33,139 bases of DNA. It comes from an uncultured Nitrospiraceae bacterium. Its GTDB lineage: Bacteria; Nitrospirota; Thermodesulfovibrionia; Thermodesulfovibrionales; Thermodesulfovibrionaceae. Positions 33,057 to 33,139 of this stretch are shown piece by piece. How positions within the stretch are numbered: the stretch's first letter is position 1; every line of letters begins with the position of its first letter. A program made the position numbers and the translations under genes. A model generated the notes under the pieces. The model saw only the letters and a program-made list of their open reading frames with translations, was not told the DNA's origin and made no database searches. The stretch covers positions 1 to 33,139 of the forward strand of contig CAKZQH010000049.1 of NCBI GenBank assembly GCA_937139565.1, in the 5' to 3' direction.

Positions 33057-33091
33057 GTTACCTTAGGTAATTTTTGATGAAAAAAGGTAAC
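33057..33091. repeat. Inverted repeat near the right edge
   Basis: GTTACCTT (33057-33064) and AAGGTAAC (33084-33091) are perfect 8-bp complements. An extra AGGTAA at 33065-33070 could compete for the same partner. No gene is recognised between 32988 and the window end. It could be a terminator or leader of a gene beyond the edge. Confidence 0.35.
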
Positions 33092-33139
33092 CTTCTACTT
33101 TTTCGTGAGACCCCATTTTTTTCGTTTTTCCCAAAGGGC

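Noticed and set aside
24301-33091. Dispersed repeat family linking the AGGTTATC hairpin (24301) and the GTTACCTT hairpin (33057)
   Set aside because: Only about seven bases are shared, and the first is well explained as a terminator; two loose copies are not enough.
1-33139. CRISPR array, tRNA, rRNA or insertion sequence
   Set aside because: No regularly spaced repeats, cloverleaf, rRNA signature or transposase was seen; the only mobile element supported is the intein.

Overview
The window looks like chromosomal DNA of a low-GC thermophilic bacterium. Gene content and order point to a Nitrospirota member close to Thermodesulfovibrio: a B12-dependent class II ribonucleotide reductase carrying an intein, DapL-type lysine synthesis, metal-dependent KdsA, a complete curli system outside the Proteobacteria, and an ActP-like symporter paired with a DUF4212 subunit. 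The Gram-negative envelope is supported by KdsA (Kdo for LPS), lipoproteins and CsgG. The taxonomic call is inference from gene content; no rRNA or tRNA gene was seen.

Layout. 1-2337 (-): an aldolase-phosphofructokinase operon, with pfk running off the left edge. 2338-2719: gene-free region with a fba promoter on one side and a bioA promoter on the other. 2720-7796 (+): bioA, a beta-propeller lipoprotein, kdsA and a membrane histidine kinase. 7766-10883 (-): a ytxH-like gene, mutS2 and a TIGR00725/LOG-fold gene, tightly overlapped. 10989-11285 (+): a small encapsulated-ferritin-like protein, convergent with a Ca2+/cation exchanger (11286-12287, -). 12474-17905 (+): nrdJ with a 353-residue intein, a GroES-like protein, a LOG protein and rlmN, ending at a strong terminator. 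17984-20312 (-): dapL, yjbQ-like and a YkgJ-like cysteine-cluster gene. 20590-21408 (+): an SDH/SppA-like membrane serine protease. 21410-24195 (-): trkA-trkH potassium uptake. 24296-27721 (-): a six-gene curli operon, csgA-csgB-csgH-like-csgE-csgF-csgG, closed by a terminator. 27957-32987 (-): an exonuclease, a DUF4212 subunit, an ActP-like symporter, a YggT-like protein and a CNB-CBS-DUF294 regulator.

How the parts work together. The curli operon supplies two amyloid subunits, a predicted amyloid-inhibiting periplasmic chaperone, the CsgE/CsgF accessory factors and the CsgG outer-membrane pore; no CsgD-like regulator is present. The symporter cluster looks like a regulated carboxylate (acetate-like) uptake system: small and large transporter subunits plus a cytoplasmic sensor with nucleotide-binding folds. 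TrkA/TrkH form a potassium channel with its NAD(H)-binding gate.

The most unusual signals are: (i) an intein placed exactly before the predicted thiyl-radical cysteine of NrdJ, with both LAGLIDADG catalytic acids replaced; (ii) a split 18-bp inverted repeat flanking csgA, so the 5' and 3' ends of its message could pair; (iii) a perfect 12-bp hairpin between csgA and csgB; (iv) a CsgH-like gene inside a non-proteobacterial curli operon; (v) a free-standing EncFtn-like demi-ferritin with no encapsulin beside it; and (vi) a mutually exclusive pairing possibility in the nrdJ leader. I did not find a wholly new multi-gene system; the curli locus with its flanking repeats is the best candidate for new biology.
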